From CAZKUR01 sp964556005 (lineage in GTDB: Bacteria > Bacteroidota > Ignavibacteria > Ignavibacteriales > Ignavibacteriaceae): 64,000 bases of DNA. Both the position numbers and the translations under genes were made by a program. How positions within the stretch are numbered: the stretch's first letter is position 1; each line of letters starts with the position of its first letter. Positions 62,463-64,000 of this stretch are shown one piece after another. The stretch spans positions 1-64,000 of the forward strand of contig CAZKUR010000002.1 of assembly GCA_964556005.1 (NCBI GenBank), written 5' to 3'. The notes under the pieces are model-generated. The model was not told the origin of the DNA. It ran no database searches and worked only from the letters and a program-made list of their open reading frames with translations.

Positions 62463-63011
62463 TCAATTTAATTTTTCAAGTCTGCATGTATTAAAATACG
62501 TAGTACCTCCTGCTAATTCAGTCTCCCCTCCATTGATTATTACAAACAATGTATCCCCGTCAGTTGCGGAAATTGTTTTTGTTTGAGAATAATGAGACCA
62601 TGCATTGCTGTTAATTGGTATTTCCTCGATGAGAGTTGAGCTAGAATTTTCCGGACGGTTAAGATAGAGGGATACTTTACCGCCGACACCACTGTACTTT
62701 CCGAAAATCGATAATTTATAGCTGTGAGAGCCTAACTGTGGAATCGTCGAAGTAAAAATTATGTTTCCCGGTACCCATGCAGCATTCATAATAATTGAAC
62801 TTCCGGAACCGCCCTGTGGAATATCTGATGAAAAGCTGAATGCAGAAGTATCCGGGACATTCCAGCCTATTAAGCTGGGTTTTTCATTCGCTTCAAAAGT
62901 CGAATTAGCCAGCAGATTATTATTGTAGGATGTGGTTGGACCTGTAACTGTATTGCTGCAATTTAAGCTGATGAAACCGAAAATAAACAGGGATAAGATT
63001 ATATATTTCAT
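62463..63011 (-). CDS. Beta-sandwich lipoprotein (tandem paralogue 1)
   Basis: A 182-residue lipoprotein (lipobox SLNC, C18). The mature part (LLANSTFEANEKPSLIGWNVPD, SYKLSIFGKYSGVGGKVSLYL, GDTLFVIINGGETELAGGTTYFNTCRLEKL) looks like one jelly-roll domain of the carbohydrate-binding type. It is a paralogue of the next gene, sharing PSLxGWxVPDS, DIPxxGSxSSI and NRPExxSS. The cargo it binds is unknown. Confidence 0.68.
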   Translation of the reverse strand: MKYIILSLFIFGFISLNCSNTVTGPTTSYNNNLLANSTFEANEKPSLIGWNVPDTSAFSFSSDIPQGGSGSSIIMNAAWVPGNIIFTSTIPQLGSHSYKLSIFGKYSGVGGKVSLYLNRPENSSSTLIEEIPINSNAWSHYSQTKTISATDGDTLFVIINGGETELAGGTTYFNTCRLEKLN

Positions 63012-63248
63012 CTTATATCTCCTTCCTGTGAATTATTAATTCCGGTATAAACGTAATGTTGGCTTTATTTATTGAAACGTAATACCTGTAAAACACAGCA
63101 GCAATTTATTTACTCACACCAAAGATTCTTATTTAACATAAGGAAAAGTAATTGTAATGACAACAGTATTTTCTGTACTCAGTTCCCAGAAGAGCTTAAA
63201 TCGCTTAAAAAGATGATAAAGCTCTTGAATTGAATAACATTATCCGTA

Positions 63249-63827
63249 TTAGTCTATTTTCTCAAAGTCACACGAGTTGATAAACGTTTGCCCGGTGCAC
63301 TCGCATGAACCGCCGTAGATTGTAAGGTATATTGAATCACCAGGTACTGTTTGAATCGTGTCGATACAAGAATATGTAACCCAGTTTGTATCTAAAATAT
63401 CTATCGACGTGAGATATTTTGAATTATTACTTTCCGGTCGATTGCAATTTACTTCTACTTCACCGCTGCTTGCCCCGCCAACAAATTTCATCTTTCCAAC
63501 AACAGATAGCCGATACACATGTCTGCCTTCGGGAACTGTAAATGTTGTATAAATGGAATTATCCGGCCACCCCAACATAGGGCCCATTGAGACGTTGAAA
63601 ACAATGGAGCTGCTGGACCCGTTAGGTGGAATATCATCTGAGAAACGAACCGTATTTGAGTCGGGTACAGTCCAGCCTTCAAGACTTGGGACACCGTTTA
63701 CATAAAATGTCGGGTTTACTACGAAAACATTATTTTCAGGCTGCGGCTGTACCGGGGTTTGCGAATTTTTTTTGCAGCCGTAGATTCCTGCAAAAATAAT
63801 CAATGTAAAAATTATTTTGGTTTTCAT
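63249..63827 (-). CDS. Beta-sandwich lipoprotein (tandem paralogue 2)
   Basis: A 192-residue lipoprotein from the ATG at 63827, chosen because GGAGGT stands just before it and the lipobox IYGC (C18) follows at the right distance. A longer frame to 63923 has no signal sequence. The mature domain repeats the pattern of its neighbour: PSLEGWTVPDSNTVRFSDDI, YRLSVVGKMKFVGG, NCNRPESNNSK and a final GGSCECTGQTFINSCDFEKI. Two cysteines near the end (SCECTGQ, NSCDF) may pair. Confidence 0.68.
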   Translation of the reverse strand: MKTKIIFTLIIFAGIYGCKKNSQTPVQPQPENNVFVVNPTFYVNGVPSLEGWTVPDSNTVRFSDDIPPNGSSSSIVFNVSMGPMLGWPDNSIYTTFTVPEGRHVYRLSVVGKMKFVGGASSGEVEVNCNRPESNNSKYLTSIDILDTNWVTYSCIDTIQTVPGDSIYLTIYGGSCECTGQTFINSCDFEKID

Positions 63828-64000
63828 TTCAACCTCCAAATTGAATTGAACACATATAAACTTAATTCTATTTGTACGCCATAATCTGACCAAAATTCTT
63901 GAGTGGCAAATATCCTGATTCAAATAATCATAACATGTTTTAAGTTCTATCCCTATAGAGTAGATTCCTCAAAAGTTCAAAGTTAAAAACATTTTAAGAA
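63828..64000. other. Window end without a recognisable gene
   Basis: AT-rich sequence upstream of the last lipoprotein gene. A ribosome-binding site for that gene is at its left end; nothing else is recognised. Confidence 0.4.

Overview
The window is an AT-rich piece of a draft genome from the Bacteroidota/Chlorobi side of the tree, most likely a free-living Ignavibacteria-type bacterium. The evidence is of several kinds. Promoters match the Bacteroidota consensus TTTG-N19-TAnnTTTG, exactly upstream of tRNA-Lys and of the peptide transporter gene. A beta-propeller histidine kinase, a RapZ-fused AmgK-type kinase, a SMUG2-like glycosylase and many short lipoproteins also fit this group. A run of 100 N at 48833-48932 shows that this is a scaffold, so some broken frames may be assembly errors.

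Layout. 1-13 kb: start of an OmpA-type gene, a propeller sensor kinase with its LuxR-type regulator, an OprB-type porin, tRNA-Lys, a SemiSWEET sugar transporter, a MauE-thioredoxin membrane protein with two DoxX proteins, a zinc-finger/FecR anti-sigma-like protein with no sigma factor beside it, a receiver-kinase hybrid, a YtxH protein and an acetyltransferase. 13.0-13.3 kb is a GC-richer, hairpin-rich repeat island. 13.4-23 kb is mostly transport (POT peptide transporter, MFS, EamA, CorA), plus a dCMP deaminase paired with a degenerate P-loop kinase-like protein, an aspartylglucosaminidase-type hydrolase and small secreted proteins.

23.7-27.3 kb holds a four-gene cluster of mostly unrecognised envelope proteins. 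The first has GldL architecture with a buried Glu in its second membrane helix, the second has one membrane anchor, the third is exported and the fourth is an outer-membrane barrel. This is the best candidate for an undescribed system: a divergent GldLM-like motor without the rest of the type 9 secretion machinery. 27.4-41 kb is core metabolism and envelope: metH, hldD, a NUDIX/glycosylase/methyltransferase trio, glgA and a type Vd patatin.

41.3-46.4 kb is the replication-origin region: rpmH-rnpA-yidD-yidC leftward, dnaA rightward, with an AT-rich stretch carrying DnaA boxes between them. 46.5-51 kb has an AEC transporter, an AmgK-RapZ fusion and a MurU-like nucleotidyltransferase (cell-wall sugar recycling) split by the assembly gap, and small enzymes. 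51-56 kb is carA-carB. The operon is interrupted by a 369-bp element with 30-bp terminal inverted repeats around a GIY-YIG nuclease gene, and it is preceded by an apparent intrinsic terminator in the carA leader. 56-61.5 kb has phoH, mnmA and a decayed HEPN-MNT toxin-antitoxin pair bracketed by mnmA and a second, degenerate copy of its 3' end. The window ends with a conserved zinc-type small protein and three lipoproteins, two of them tandem paralogues.
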